DNA of 64,000 nucleotides from Candidula unifasciata (GCA_905116865.2 CAJHNH020007712.1:248001-312000), one strand, 5' to 3'. Shown: positions 23,181 through 35,224, counted from the first letter of the stretch. The notes: a model not told the origin generated them from the letters alone. Translations and numbers: made by a program.

Positions 23181-25095
23181 TAAAAAACAATAACCTGCAA
23201 CTGCTGAAGACCTCTGTACTGGTGTGAGTATACACCAGGTATCACATTCCTGAAATACAATGAAGTGAAAAGCATTATATGACTTTTTTTTTACCGGCCT
23301 CTTGTCATAAAAAATGTGAATTATCTAAATCCAACGAAGAAAAAAAAAAGATTATGCTTAAAAATGGCACTTATTTTGAATGATTGCTGAACTGTAGATG
23401 TTGCTTCTATACGACAATTTATGAAAAAATAAAAAAAAAAATAAAAAAAAAAAGAATTCCAATTCTGTGGCAAAAAATTTCATGCCTTTAAACAGCTAAG
23501 GTTTTGACCACTGATTGCAGACCTTCGTTAACTACACCTGATTTTTCTTTTCTCCTTCTTCAATTTTCTTTATAATTGTCCGTCTATGAATTCTGTATCA
23601 AGAAAATGTCTGATGCAAAAAGCATTCTTTCCTAAGGGAAGGAAAAATGGGGCCCATGAAGGGGGGATGGGGGGGGGGGGGGGGGGGTGAGGAGTGATGG
23701 AGTGGGAAGAGGGCCTCTCCAATGCAAAAGCAATTCTGCCATTAATCTCAAGCTCTGAAGGTTGGGGGGCTGATTTTGGATTCCTTTGGTCATTCCGCTT
23801 GTAATTGCAGGTGCTTCAGTGTCACCTGAGGCACACCACTGGAGCTAGAGTTTGTGATTTATGTATCATGAAAAGATACCAAACCAAACAAAAAAGTAGA
23901 ACCATTAGTAGAACCAGTCAGCTTCACATTATCAGAAACACAAACAACAAGTGGACGCTGCGGCTAGAGAGCCTTCAACAGCACATTACATAAACATACA
24001 ATAACACAAAAATGAAGAAGAATACCAAAAAAAGAAAAATCTTTTAACCGAAGTATCTTTGAAAGTAATTACATGTCTGACTGGCCAGTTGAATGTCTGA
24101 CACATGTGTGACTAGCAAGAAAAAATTTCAATGACAAGGGCTGTATCTAAAAAATAGTAGATAAAATTGTGTTGGGTTTTAAGTACTCTAGGAAAATTGA
24201 AGCCCATTAGATAGATAAGGTAGTTCTTGAGAGACTTATGGGCTCTATCAGTGGAGTGTCTAGACTCGGGACAATTTTTTGTTTGTTTTTACATTTAGAT
24301 AATTCTTTTTCTCTTCAGGTCAAGGACACCTTGATGACCTTGTAGACGAACTGAAATGCACCAGAACTGGTATGAAGATATCTTTCTGCACATCAGAAAG
24401 ATGTTGAATGAACATGACAGCTAGTAGCCCTGTTTCACCCAATGTATTTCACACTACATCTTTTGCAGATGATGGCGTAAATAACATAGCAGCTTTTTCA
24501 ATAGAATGCCTCATGTATGTAGAAGGTGACTTTAGGGAATGTCAAACTCTACGCCTGGGCCACATACGGATAAGTCCTGCATATATGTCTACAACAAGAG
24601 ACCGTGCCGAAGTGGGACGTAACTGACTATTGACTAGAACATCCTTGAAGTTATGTTCATGAGTGCAGGCCCCTTGAGGAAGTCAGAGAATATCGTACTT
24701 GTGATATAGAAGCCAGTATGATTGAGAGGTGCCTGAGGAGAAAATTTTTTTGGGCAAGGATGTTGTGATGGTGGTACATCTGTTAAGCTGTTTAGGCTTA
24801 GAAGTGAGGGCCTCAGCACAACTGATTCACAGTCAGCTGTAAAAGGCAGCTTATGTTTTCAGGGCCGCCTTGCAGAAAGTGTTTTTGAAAAGTTTTGGAA
24901 GAAAGTGAAGAAAGCTAGAAGAAGTGTTTTGTGTAATGCTCTCTCAGGTGACTATATGCTCTGCAAAGTGTGACTGAGTCACAGGGGACAAAACCTAGTT
25001 TGATGAAGCATATACCATTTTGCCTCAAAAGTCCTTGTCAGTCAATCAGATTCTGTCTCAAAGGTGAAGGTTGGATACAAAGGATGTCCAATACA
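23180..25095. other. Intergenic, nothing coding
   Basis: Contains A-rich runs (23420-23455), a 17-base G tract (about 23671-23687) and, at about 24170-24260, a diverged copy of a sequence also seen at 40305-40420 (gaagcccattagata / aaagcccattagaca). Confidence 0.5.
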
Positions 25096-25099
25096 CTCT

Positions 25100-26780
25100 C
25101 TCAGTCTGTTCTTCGTTTCTCTTTAATGTTGTTTTCCCAAGTGTATCATTGTCTATTTGAATGTTCTCAAGATATGTGCTGTTCTTGCTTTGTTGTTTTC
25201 GTGTTCCCTGTCTATTTAATGTTCTCAAGCTATGTGCTGTTCTTCATTTCCAAGTGTTTTATCAAGTGTCTATTGTCTTTTCCAATGTTCTCAAGATATG
25301 TGCTGTTCTTCGTTTCTCTTTAATGTTGTTTTCCCAAGTGTATCATTGTCTTTTCCAATGTTCTCAAGATATGTGCTGTTCTTCGTTTCTCTTTAATGTT
25401 GTTTTCCCAAGTGTATCATTGTCTTTTCCAATGTTCTCAAGATATGTGCTGTTCTTCGTTTCTCTTTAATGTTGTTTTCCCAAGTGTATCATTGTCTATT
25501 TGAATGTTCTCAAGATATGTGCTGTTCTTCGTTTCTCTTTAATGTTGTTTTCCCAAGTGTATCATTGTCTATTTGAATGTTCTCAAGATATGTGCTGTTC
25601 TTCGTTTCTCTTTAATGTTGTTTTCCCAAGTGTATCATTGTCTTTTCCAATGTTCTCAAGATATGTGCTGTTCTTCGTTTCTCTTTAATGTTGTTTTCCC
25701 AAGTGTATCATTGTCTTTTCCAATGTTCTCAAGATATGTGCTGTTCTTCGTTTCTCTTTAATGTTGTTTTCCCAAGTGTATCATTGTCTTTTCCAATGTT
25801 CTCAAGATATGTGCTGTTCTTCGTTTCTCTTTAATGTTGTTTTCCCAAGTGTATCATTGTCTATTCGAATGTTCTCAAGATATGTGCTGTTCTTCGTTTC
25901 TCTTTAATGTTGTTTTCCCCAAGTGTATCATTGTCTATTCGAATGTTCTCAAGATATGTGCTGTTCTTCGTTTCTCTTTAATGTTGTTTTCCCCAAGTGT
26001 ATCATTGTCTATTCGAATGTTCTCAAGATATGTGCTGTTCTTCGTTTCTCTTTAATGTTGTTTTCCCAAGTGTATCATTGTCTTTTCCAATGTTCTCAAG
26101 ATATGTGCTGTTCTTCGTTTCTCTTTAATGTTGTTTTCCCAAGTGTATCATTGTCTTTTCCAATGTTCTCAAGATATGTGCTGTTCTTCGTTTCTCTTTA
26201 ATGTTGTTTTCCCAAGTGTATCATTGTCTTTTCCAATGTTCTCAAGATATGTGCTGTTCTTCGTTTCTCTTTAATGTTGTTTTTCCCAAGTGTATCATTG
26301 TCTTTTCCAATGTTCTCAAGATATGTGCTGTTCTTCGTTTCTCTTTAATGTTGTTTTCCCAAGTGTATCATTGTCTTTTCAATGTTCTCAAGATATGTGC
26401 TGTTCTTCGTTTCTCTTTAATGTTGTTTTCCCAAGTGTATCATTGTCTATTCGAATGTTCTCAAGATATGTGCTGTTCTTCGTTTCTCTTTAATGTTGTT
26501 TTCCCCAAGTGTATCATTGTCTATTCGAATGTTCTCAAGATATGTGCTGTTCTTCGTTTCTCTTTAATGTTGTTTTCCCCAAGTGTATCATTGTCTATTC
26601 GAATGTTCTCAAGATATGTGCTGTTCTTCGTTTCTCTTTAATGTTGTTTTCCCCAAGTGTATCATTGTCTATTCGAATGTTCTCAAGATATGTGCTGTTC
26701 TTCGTTTCTCTTTAATGTTGTTTCCCTAAGTGTATCATTGTCTATTCTAATGTTCTCAAGATATGTGCTGTTCTTCTTTT
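25100..26780. repeat. 73-bp satellite, about 23 units with block structure
   Basis: The unit holds TGTTCTCAAGATATGTGCTG, TTCTTCGTTTCTCTTTAATG and TTGTTTTCCCAAGTGTATC. Two unit types occur: one ends TTGTCTTTTCCAA, the other TTGTCTATTCGAA; the second often has one extra C (74 bp). The CGAA type comes in two blocks (about 25850-26040 and 26440-26700), which points to block duplication. Confidence 0.95.
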
Positions 26781-26789
26781 TCAGCAATT

Positions 26790-27685
26790 ACTATCATTAG
26801 CATTTGCTAACATTCTGACACTGTTGTTAAAGTTAAGCATTCCTGTCTCTTTCATGTACTTATGACGTTTAGTTAAAGCCAATTTGAAACCAGGAATGAA
26901 ACAGAACAATCAATTCAATATTTATACACATAAACATGATTGATACAAGTTTTAAAAAAGTTTTTACACGCCCTTATTCTAAAATGAACAAATACAGGAG
27001 AAAAAGACATTCCAAAACATTATCTGATTATTATGGACACCAGAATAATATTAAAAAACAACATCATAACTGGAAAACAAAACAAACAAACAGTGGTGTA
27101 AAATATAGTCACTATTTATCTATACATTGACTTCATGTTGTAGTTGCAAAAAAAAAAAAACATACAATGTTGTAAAACGTACCAATTATCTACATACTGA
27201 CTTCAAAACTTCCAGGAATTTACATGACCGGATTTTTACCTTTTTTCACCAATAACATACATATAAACAAGTTATGTTGTATATTGCTCTTCATATATCA
27301 CTGTAACCTCCTAGGACATATACAGTGGCAACGATAAATTATAGGTAAAAAAATTTTGTTTACATAATAAACATGCGTGAGGAGCTAGAAATGTTTTCAA
27401 ATTACATAAATACAATGTTAAAACATGAGAAATAATAGATCTTACAATAAAATTTAGCAATATAAATAATGTTTTCATTAAAAAAAAAAACCTTCATGGA
27501 AAACATGATACCTCCCAAACATTATGAACAAACAAATTTAACACCAACAGCCTAAAATAATACATCAGATGAACGCAAAACTATATGAAAAAGTAACAGC
27601 ATTGAGAAAAAAAAGAAGACAGTTAAGGACCATAAGGCCTTGTCTTAAAACTGTTATTGTCATGTTCATGCTTCTTGTATCTATT
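26790..27685. other. Intergenic, AT-rich, nothing recognised
   Basis: Poly-A runs near 27150 and 27480; no gene seen. Confidence 0.5.
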
Positions 27686-27689
27686 TTAC

Positions 27690-27790
27690 TATCTGAGTGG
27701 GCTCAAGGGCCCCATTTTAAGGAGAAAACAGAACAGACTCACTGCCTTAACAATCATGTTGTACAATGCAACCAATTAAGAGTCTGCTAA
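27690..27790 (+). repeat. Family F repeat, head part
   Basis: ggctcaagggccccatttta, then gaacagactcactgcc and accaattaagag match 60545-60630. Confidence 0.6.
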
Positions 27791-27811
27791 AACCGCGTTT
27801 GTTGAATGTAT

Positions 27812-27995
27812 GAAGTTCAACCCCACCAGGGCCGAACATAAGCGATAAACACCTGGTGACACAAAGTGCCACCATTCAGATGAGAATTACCCGGGCGCAA
27901 GTCCCAGAAAAACTGCTCAACCGTTAGGTTATATTAGGACCCTGACAACTGCCGGAGTGGGGCTTCAAAATTAAGGTAAATTGTGTCCCATATTG
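27812..27995 (+). repeat. Family E repeat
   Basis: gaagttcaaccccaccaggg, gacacaaagtgccaccattc and aaccgttaggttatattagg match the copy at 35390-35560. Confidence 0.8.
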
Positions 27996-28249
27996 CGACG
28001 GTTTCTGAACAATTTTAACTGCATGAGCTGGGCTGTAAGGTGCAGATATTGCAGCTTGTCTGTAAACTACAATATGCTAACCATCCTTTTGAAGGCAAAC
28101 ATAAAAGAAGTATCTATTACATTGAGGTTGTAAACTCTTTGAGCCAGCAAGACTCCCTGATCTAACTAACAGTCAATTAGTTTCAGCAACAAAAATTAAT
28201 AACATAAGAAAGGCAGACTGAGGTTTGGCAAAATAGCCAGGCACACTGT

Positions 28250-28297
28250 TTGAGTTTTGGCAAGCTGTTTGCTTCTGGTCAATGTTTGTGGTCGCAT

Positions 28298-28328
<31 letters not shown>

Positions 28329-28760
28329 ATATGTAGACAGAAAGTATATATGTTTTATTATCCAGCTTCTGAGATGAGTGCATGGTGCGACACTTTACTT
28401 TGTGGATTTCATTTGAAATACTTTGCAACTGTGCCAAAATGATTTGTGTTGTGAACTGCAGATTCAGAAAATGGTGAGCACATTTTACCAAAGAACTGGT
28501 GATGCCGTATGCAATATGCCTTGTGCTACTGCTGATGTCTTTTAACTGCTGCTTCCAATGACGTTGAAATGCAATTCTAGTGGCAGACTGTTTACGCTGG
28601 CACTTCTGGCAGCTGACACATGCATTCAATATTTGTATATGCAATTAGCTTTGCAGAAACTGCAGTATGTTTCAATTTTTTCAACATAGGGCATTGATGG
28701 ACATTCTGTGTGTTGACCCATTTGCTGTGAACATGAAACTGGCCAACTAACAAATGATTT
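28250..28760 (+). repeat. Family J, opposite orientation, with a C tract
   Basis: ccagcttctgagatgagtgc, aactgcagattcagaaaatg and acattctgtgtgttgac align with the reverse complement of 5503-6042. A 26-27-base poly-C tract (about 28300-28326) lies within it. Confidence 0.65.
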
Positions 28761-28764
28761 CCTA

Positions 28765-29145
28765 CGTATTAAAAAATTAAAACTTTTTCTAAAAGTAAAA
28801 ACCTGACATAAAATATTATTGCAAAGCTTAACATAATATGAAACACTCTGATAAACATGTAACAAACAACTATAACTCAAAACATAATAGTAACTTTAAA
28901 TTCTAACAAATTAATGCAATTCTTGCTTCATCTAATACTTTACTAATAAAAAATGATGCTGGATTATAAACATGATAAAAATTCTTGGTAAATGTAACTC
29001 ACTAGCATCTACAATTCTTGCCAGTTCTTTACAATTCAAGCTACACTACAAAAACTAAAACTGCTACTTAACTCATTACTTAAAATATCAAATTCTTTTA
29101 AGAGAATGAGTTAAAGTAAAACCAGCTTGGTACTGAAAGTGTTAA
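28765..29145. other. Presumed 3' flank of DENND4, nothing recognised
   Basis: AT-rich. A possible AATAAA signal on the minus strand lies at 28354-28359, but no site could be confirmed. Confidence 0.3.
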
Positions 29146-29149
29146 AGGT

Positions 29150-29390
29150 GACAGGTTGACTTCAATGCTGTTGTTTTACGCTGTATGACTGTCTCTTTCT
29201 GAATGGTGACTGGCCACCTGCCAGGAGACTGTCACATAGAGTATGATCTCCACGGCTTTAGTGATGACCCCCTGGGGTGTAAGAAAAATTGCACTTATGA
29301 TCCCAATTCAGTCTGAAAACTAACCGACAACCCTCAGAGTATGCGTTTAAATGGCTTGATCACTTCACCATGCAGACCATCATTTATACA
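29150..29390 (-). mobile_element. SINE family D
   Basis: acgctgtatgactgtctctt, gccacctgccaggagac and a decayed head (accctcagagtatgcg) match 12380-12720. It lies in or near the 3' UTR of DENND4. Confidence 0.7.
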
Positions 29391-29515
29391 AACACAGCTA
29401 TTTAAGAAATGAACTGAATGAATCAAATCACAACAAGTAAAAATTACATATGTGAACCAAAAACAGAGGCAGACACTAGGCACATCATGGTCAAGACTGC
29501 CATGCCCCCAGCTCT

Positions 29516-29687
29516 GGAAGGTGCTACAAACACCAGACAGGTAGACTCAAACTTCCAGTTCACTAAACAGCCTGCGGCACCATTGAACGTTGTCTGCCTT
29601 TTGAAGGTGCTACAAACACTAGACAGGTAGACTCAAACTTCCAGTTCACTAAACAGCCTGCGGCACCATTGAACGTTGTCTGCCTTT
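29516..29687. repeat. 86-bp tandem duplication over the DENND4 stop codon
   Basis: Two nearly identical copies with a period of 86 bases (GTGCTACAAACAC at 29521 and GTGCTACAAACAC at 29607; GCCTGCGGCACCATTG in both). The gene-proximal copy holds the final codons and the stop; the other is in the 3' UTR. Near-identity suggests a recent event or an assembly artefact. Confidence 0.9.
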
Positions 29688-29772
29688 GGATGATCATCCA
29701 ACTGAAGACGCTGCTTCTCAGCTTTCTGTAGTTTCTCAGTGAATGCAATAGTGTATTCTCTGTCAAAGGCAT
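29633..29772 (-). CDS. DENND4: DENND4-like, exon 14 (C-terminus and stop)
   Basis: The last coding exon encodes DAFDREYTIAFTEKLQKAEK, then QRLQLDDHPKADNVQWCRRL and FSELEV before TGA at 29633-29635. DREY-IA...EKLQ and the final NVQWC motif match the usual end of DENND4 proteins. The acceptor is tttcattgcag; two bases complete the Asp codon from exon 13. The last 16 or so codons and the stop lie in an 86-bp unit repeated once more just downstream, so the stop is reached in the first copy and the second copy falls in the 3' untranslated region. Confidence 0.95.
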
Positions 29773-30119
29773 CTGCAATGAAATGGGAGGAATAAAAACA
29801 TTGGTAAAATATACAACTATTTACTAATTTAAGAATCAACATCATAGCATACCCATAAATCCCCTGTATTCTGCTTGAAATGTATTAAAGTCTATAGATG
29901 CTGACTGTTCCAGCAGCACAGTTGTTGCACACATTTTACCTTTCTCTTAAATCATGAAAAGATATCAAATCAGATGAAAAGTAGAACAAGTAGGCTACAT
30001 ATTATCAAAACACAAATGGCTAGACAGCCTTAAATGACTTAACCAAAGTGTCTCTGACACGAATCATACATCTATCTGGCCAGCTAAATCTCTGACACAT
30101 GTGTGAAAACTGGAAATAA

Positions 30120-30410
30120 ATATTAGCTAGAAAAATGCAGTGAATAAAGTCCGACCGCTGTGGAGGCAGAAGTGCAGGCCTTGATTTTGGAGAATTCTCT
30201 AGAAAGGGAGGCTGTCATTTACATGTTTGCGAGAACCAAGTGATGACTGTGAATCTGCAACCATGACCAGACTGCAAGAACAGCATGTTAAACTGGGTGT
30301 GGCCAGGCAAGAGCACTATGCAGGAAGCCAAAGAAGAATAAGATCTGTGCACTTATGGACTGCATATGTGCAGTGAGGATAATCTATCAACTAAATAACT
30401 AAGGGGGGGG
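30120..30410 (+). mobile_element. RNase H LINE, 3' fragment
   Basis: gactgtgaatctgcaaccat, gactgcaagaacagcatg and agccaaagaagaataag match 62440-62540; ends with ctaaataactaag then a G run. Confidence 0.7.
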
Positions 30411-30744
30411 GATAGAACCTGTGAATGGTGAGGGCTGTAACCCCTACTGTAGAAATATTAGATAGAACTGTACTGAATGTCAAGTCTCCCAGATGAACTG
30501 GAGCCCATGCAACCTTTAGCGGACCCACACGAAATTCCAAATTCACAGAACCTTATGCATGCTATCTCCTCTAAAACCACACCAGCAATGGTTAGTAAAT
30601 GGCTACAATAATTACAAAGAGAAGCTGTAGTGGCAAAGTTGTTTGTGTCTGCATGCCGAGATACACAAAGGTGGGTTATTTTTGTTTTATCTGATCTAAA
30701 TAGATGTGAGCTTAATTTGCTGTCTTTGAAATATCAGGTAATCG

Positions 30745-30910
30745 TAGTTCCAACTTCACAGCAAATAGGTTACCCCACAGTTTCTCCGTTCCTATGTCAA
30801 TGAAAACCAAAGCATGACCATCACTCTACCTTGTGAGAAACACTGACACATACATACTGCAGTCTCGGCAAAGCCAACAGCATACATACGCATTAAACGT
30901 ATAAGGCTGG
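30745..30910 (-). repeat. Family J, partial old copy
   Basis: taccccacagtttctccgtt and cagtctcggcaaagcc... gcattaaacg match the left part of 5503-6042. Confidence 0.55.
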
Positions 30911-31109
30911 CATCAGAAGCCTGATGTGACAATGGTATGAAAAAAGACTTTTACTTCACTTTTACTCTTTCAGTCCAAAACAATGCTTAGTGTGTGCTGG
31001 GATACCACTAAGTCACAGCAAGTGAATATTGTGTTCTCTTATACTTTCAATGTGGCCAGAAATCTGGCTATCCAAGCAGCCATATTCACTGTGTTTTGTC
31101 TCATTTTTT

Positions 31110-31515
31110 TCTTCCTCTCCAGCATTCCGAGCCCTTGAGGTTCACTTTTGCAGATATTGTCTGCCTCCATCCACCTTTCTGCTGGCCTTCTCCTTCCAGT
31201 TGGGTGACACCAAGTGTTTGTATGTCTGTCTGGATATTATCTCTCCATCCTGGTCTACAACCATTCAGCTCCCTTGTGTTTACAGTTTTTACCTCTCTGC
31301 CATTCACTCAATATTCCCCAGCCATTTCAGTCTATTGGCCCTCAGGATGCCAGTGATCAATGGTGATTTAAACAGCTTATAAATTACGTTGTTCTTTTCA
31401 CTCTCCATTTCGTGCTGTTTGCTTCTTTGATGGGTCCAAAGATTCATTGCAAGGCTATGTTTTTGAGAATTCATAATAAGGTTTCTCTCTTTTAGTTGTT
31501 TCTGAGTCATAAAAA
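31110..31515 (-). mobile_element. LINE tail
   Basis: The minus strand reads ANRLKWLGNIE, then after a frameshift GCRPGWRDNIQTDIQTLGVT, the RLRWLGH...GRPxxRWxDDIxxDL end of ORF2. Confidence 0.75.
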
Positions 31516-31599
31516 AGCAGCAGGCCTTTTCAATGTTTTTTATTAACTTTAACCTTTTTTTTAATTTTCATAGTTCTTTCTCACTTAATAAATTTGCAG

Positions 31600-32110
31600 G
31601 CAGATAGACTGTCTGGTTCTGCACCACTTGGTGGAGAGCTGACAAATGACAAGCAAGTAGTGAGTGCCCTTTGGGAGCAAACGATTGAACAAACAAACTT
31701 TATTTTCAAAGGGTAACAAACTGGGCAGATTACATTCCGCCCTTCCAAACACCCCCCTTTCATACAACAGTTGTATTTTATTAATAAAGCATGTTATGTT
31801 TATATAATAATATGCATATTATGACTACCAAGAGAAAAAACAAAAGCATGAATAATAAAATGCATATGCACACTCACGTATGCACGCCAACCTGTTTGTC
31901 CACTCACTGACCCACCCACATACACACCTACATGTGTGAAGAGTGAAGAGAGGAGGCAGAAACAGATCATGACAGTCTGAGGAGAAAGGCGCTGCGAGGA
32001 GTTACCAAGGGATCTGGTCGATGCTCAACACTAAAGGGAAAGGAAGGATGGATATACTATCAAACAGTTACTGGCGTGCAAGAGGGAGTGTCCCCAGTGC
32101 CTGATGTCGA
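31600..32110 (+). mobile_element. RNase H LINE, interrupted
   Basis: The first part (aggcagatagactgtctggt to gagcaaacgattga) stops near 31690 and the family resumes at about 31955 (gaggcagaaacagatcatg to gatgtcgattcttc). The 265 bp between contains no recognised element. Confidence 0.7.
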
Positions 32111-32207
32111 TTCTTCATTCAACATTCTCATTCGAGCATTTGTTGGCAAAGCTGCTGGTACTGAAAGAGTCAAATCTGCTAATATGTCAACAACCACAAT
32201 GTCCTAC

Positions 32208-32380
32208 CATGATCAATGTTTTCTCTACCACATGCTGCAAAGGAAAGGAACAGAATCTCCCTGTACATGCTTCTGAATCGACGCTTTCGTGATGTCATTC
32301 TGCGACGAGCACTGGCTATCTGCTTGATGCCGCTTAGCACATCATTCCGTTTGATGGATGCGATAATCTGCCACATCAAG
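32208..32380 (-). CDS. DENND4: DENND4-like, exon 13 (basic RKRRFRSMYREILFLS block)
   Basis: It encodes LMWQIIASIKRNDVLSGIKQ, then a basic stretch and RFRSMYREILFLSFAACGRE, ending NIDH. The FRS-YR-ILFLS motif is a hallmark of the DENND4 C-terminus. The acceptor is tgtgttccag, the donor is GATCATG followed by gtagga. It enters in phase 2 and leaves in phase 1. On the opposite strand, a broken RNase H LINE ends about 100 bases beyond the donor. Confidence 0.95.
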
Positions 32381-32475
32381 CTGGAACACACACACACAAA
32401 TAACATAAATTTTTTAAAAATTGAAGGAAAAAAAAGGGTGAAATTAGTCACAACTGTTCCTTAACATAAACAAAA

Positions 32476-32722
32476 GCTAACTCTTTCAGTTCTAATTAAC
32501 TTGCCACTCATTTACTTTTTACTTCTTATTGCTACTGCTTTTCTAGACACTTTGTTGCCTGTGCAACTGTGATAACAACAACACACAGTATTCTAAATTT
32601 TAAACACTTTAGTCTTTTAACAATATTATTTAACCCCTCTAGATCTAAACAGTAATTTCTATAAGCAACATACAGCTTCGTAATCTAAGAGTTAAAGTGA
32701 AACTGAAAGACTGAAAGAGTTA
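32476..32722. mobile_element. Possible small MITE with CTCTTTCAGT ends
   Basis: The left end reads CTAACTCTTTCAGTTC; the right end, reverse-complemented, reads TTAACTCTTTCAGTC. The right target resembles a TTAA, as in piggyBac-type elements; the left target has mutated or is not one. Confidence 0.45.
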
Positions 32723-32724
32723 AC

Positions 32725-33030
32725 ATCCAAAATTAAAATAATTATACTTAATAACATCCAAAATTTGGGAAAAGTTGATCATGGAAAACACAATTAACCC
32801 ATTAGGCAGTTATTTTGGCTGTAACAGAAACATACAATATCATCATCATCATAATCACTGTGTTGTGCTCTTAACTGTCACACAGTCTATTTCTCCATTA
32901 CGTCCATCAAGTGCAATCTTTTCCACATCATAAATGGAATCCAGCCCAGCGCCTTTTGCCTCTCTCATCAATGTTCTTTCATTTTAGGGTTTTTCGTTTC
33001 CTCAGTCCATGTTTTTCTCATTTCGCAGAC
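32725..33030. other. Intron, nothing recognised
   Basis: AT-rich with a short ATC repeat near 32840. Confidence 0.5.
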
Positions 33031-33034
33031 TTGT

Positions 33035-33180
33035 GGATTCTGGTCCTAATAGGGGGGTGGGGGGTTTCAGAGGTGGACAACCAGAACTTTCTATTGGAAG
33101 TTTATAGCCGGTGACCGTGTATAAGGGAAGAAGTAGAAAACAAGAAGGAAGAGGAGGAGGGGAAGAAGAAGTAGAAATTA
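33035..33180 (+). repeat. Family F repeat, 3' part with GAA/GAG tail
   Basis: gacaaccagaactttctatt, gtttatagccggtgaccgtg then an AAGAAGGAAGAGGAGG tail match 60770-60830. Confidence 0.6.
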
Positions 33181-33184
33181 TAAC

Positions 33185-33650
33185 AGCTTTCGAACAATAT
33201 ATAAACTGGTATGGGTTTAGTACCTTAAGCAAGTAGTGTAAATGGCACATAAAGGTTGATTTCCAACTGCTGCTAACATGTGAAATGCATGGTGGTAAAT
33301 TTTTTTTTTAACATCTCCCCTCTGGAACTGCAACTTGAGAGACTGATGCTCAGTTTTAAACATGAATTAAACACGAATAAATCCCAGTCATTTTGAATAG
33401 TTATACTGGGGCACACTATAGTTACAAAATAATCTGCCATTCTAAGCAGGTGATTTCTTTGACTTGAAGATTTTTTAAATAATTGTTAATGTACATCATT
33501 CTTACGTGACTGCATTACAACATTTAGCTAGATAATATATTTTCTACCTTCAATATTACATTGGTCTTCCCCATCCGTCCTCTGTGATTTCTGGTATCCA
33601 CTTTATGCAGTCAGATTTGCAGACTTATGTGGTAAAACAATAACACCCAC
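33185..33650. other. Intron, nothing recognised
   Basis: AT-rich sequence; only splice signals of exon 12 at its right edge. Confidence 0.5.
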
Positions 33651-33720
33651 CTGGAGTTAAGGTAGCATGAGATCATGTCTTTCTCATTGGCCATGATGAT
33701 AACAATATTCTGCAAAGTAC
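33651..33720 (-). CDS. DENND4: DENND4-like, exon 12
   Basis: This 70-base exon encodes GTLQNIVIIMANEKDMISCY then LNS, with the first Gly and last Arg codons split by introns. The acceptor is gtagcag before GTACTTTG, the donor is CTCCAG followed by gtgggt. Phase 1 in and phase 2 out fit exons 11 and 13 exactly. The sequence is less conserved than its neighbours, so the call rests mainly on phase and splice signals. Confidence 0.82.
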
Positions 33721-33974
33721 CTGCTACATGGTAATGAATATTATTTTAAACAAAATCTGGATTATGATAACCATGGTGATTCTCCAGAGGGCAACTCTTA
33801 AGAGTGTACTGCCCTCCATAACAAGAAATTTATTACAAATCATGAGCATTCCAGCACTGAAACTTATATTATACATTAATGCAACAAATGTATTCATCAT
33901 TTTATTATATATAGAAAAGAGGCTAAAAGTATGCTTACGGTCTAGTGAAAGTATCTGAATCAATAGTCAGTGCA

Positions 33975-34640
33975 TCAACAATTGTTGACTTGTGTCCTGA
34001 AAAGGCAACAATTTGGAAAGATTAGTAAACAAAAAAATAAAACCACATATACATGCAAGAAACAGAACATAAGAATAATAAAAACAAGACAAGATGCAAC
34101 TTCATTAAGTGTGTTAAGTACTGCCTTGTCGTGGCCAGATGGCTTGTGTGCTCTAATGAGTCTTGGAGCCATGCCGGTTGGGGAGCTTATGCCCCTGATA
34201 TGTAACCCAGGTACGACAGGTCTTGAAAAGAAGGGCCAGACTAAACTAGCACCCTGGTCCCAAGTTGGTGGTAGGGCAAAGGGTTGACAACCTACCACTG
34301 TTTAAAAACAAAACAAAAAACAAAAATTATACCTTGCTACAGAAACAGGATCAAGTTAACACCTTAGGGCTAATACACATATGCTCTGTAAGCAAATGTT
34401 CTATATAAAATTGTAACTATTCATTAATGTGGCACATTGCAAGATGCATTGATCCTCATAAAAGGAATCTAGAGACAATATACAATTCCATACTATTAAA
34501 TCACTTCATCACCAGATTCATGACTACCCTAGAGAACCCTTTTTACACAAGGGGTGCCTCAGGTTTATGATGCTAGATTCATATTTTCAGAGACTAATTA
34601 GCAGTAAGTAATGTGGTCATCAACATGCTGGCTGCATTTA
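33975..34640. other. Intron with one GC-richer patch
   Basis: 34120-34300 (tgtcgtggccagatggcttg, gccatgccggttggggagc) differs in composition and looks like a fragment of an unidentified retroelement. Confidence 0.4.
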
Positions 34641-34720
34641 CATTCTTAATTTTCTGGGTCTATTTTGTTTTCTTCTCCTTGAAATATGGTCCCGGAACCC
34701 ACATGGGGAAACTATATAAT
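34640..34720 (-). repeat. Family F repeat, head part
   Basis: On the minus strand: ccatgtgggttccgggacca then atagaccca, as at 60545-60595. Confidence 0.6.
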
Positions 34721-34754
34721 TAAAACAATCAATCCTCATCGCACCCAGAGGCAC

Positions 34755-34985
34755 ATAAGGCAGAGACAAAATGTTGCCACTCAATTCGATCCTGAGCCAT
34801 CTTCTCCATCTCCAGTTTCGTCCTTCACGTAGCCTTCAGTTCAGCCCCAAATGTTTGCCTCCAAGTGACTCTGGGCCTGCCTCTTTCTCGCTGTCCTTGT
34901 GGTGTCCATTGCATTGCCTGTCTCAGGCGTTTCTTCATTCTGAGGACGTGTCCAATCCACCTCCATCCTCATTTTTTAAAAATAT
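34755..34985 (-). mobile_element. LINE tail
   Basis: The minus strand reads RLRQAMQWTPQGQRERGRPR followed by VTWRQTFGAELKAT, a classic ORF2 C-terminal motif. Lies just downstream of exon 11. Confidence 0.85.
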
Positions 34986-35043
34986 TTTAGAACAAAATAA
35001 AATAAACACAATTCAGAGGAAAGCAAGAGAAATGAACTGATAC

Positions 35044-35161
35044 CTGCACGCCATGCTGTGTACATAGGTATACCAACTTCATCATGTATTCTCACATTAT
35101 CCCACAGAAGTTTCACTGAGATGTTATGTCCGCCAAAGGTATGTTTGAATTTGTTGACATT
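35044..35161 (-). CDS. DENND4: DENND4-like, exon 11
   Basis: It encodes NVNKFKHTFGGHNISVKLLW then DNVRIHDEVGIPMYTAWRA. The VKLLWDN...GIPMY motif is DENND4-like. The acceptor is ttatttttcag, the donor is GCAG followed by gtatca. It enters in phase 0 and leaves in phase 1. It lies between two LINE tails in the same orientation (34755-34985 and 35225-35400). Confidence 0.93.
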
Positions 35162-35224
35162 CTGAAAAATAATTGATCAATTTCAACATTAGACACAGAA
35201 TGACACAGTAAAGGATTCTTTTCA

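Noticed and set aside
25161..26715. Overlapping open frames rich in Cys and Phe
   Set aside because: They are shifted readings of a 73-bp satellite.
33724..33963. 79-codon minus-strand open frame next to exon 12 as an exon extension
   Set aside because: It lies upstream of the exon 12 acceptor in another frame and is hydrophobic AT-rich reading.
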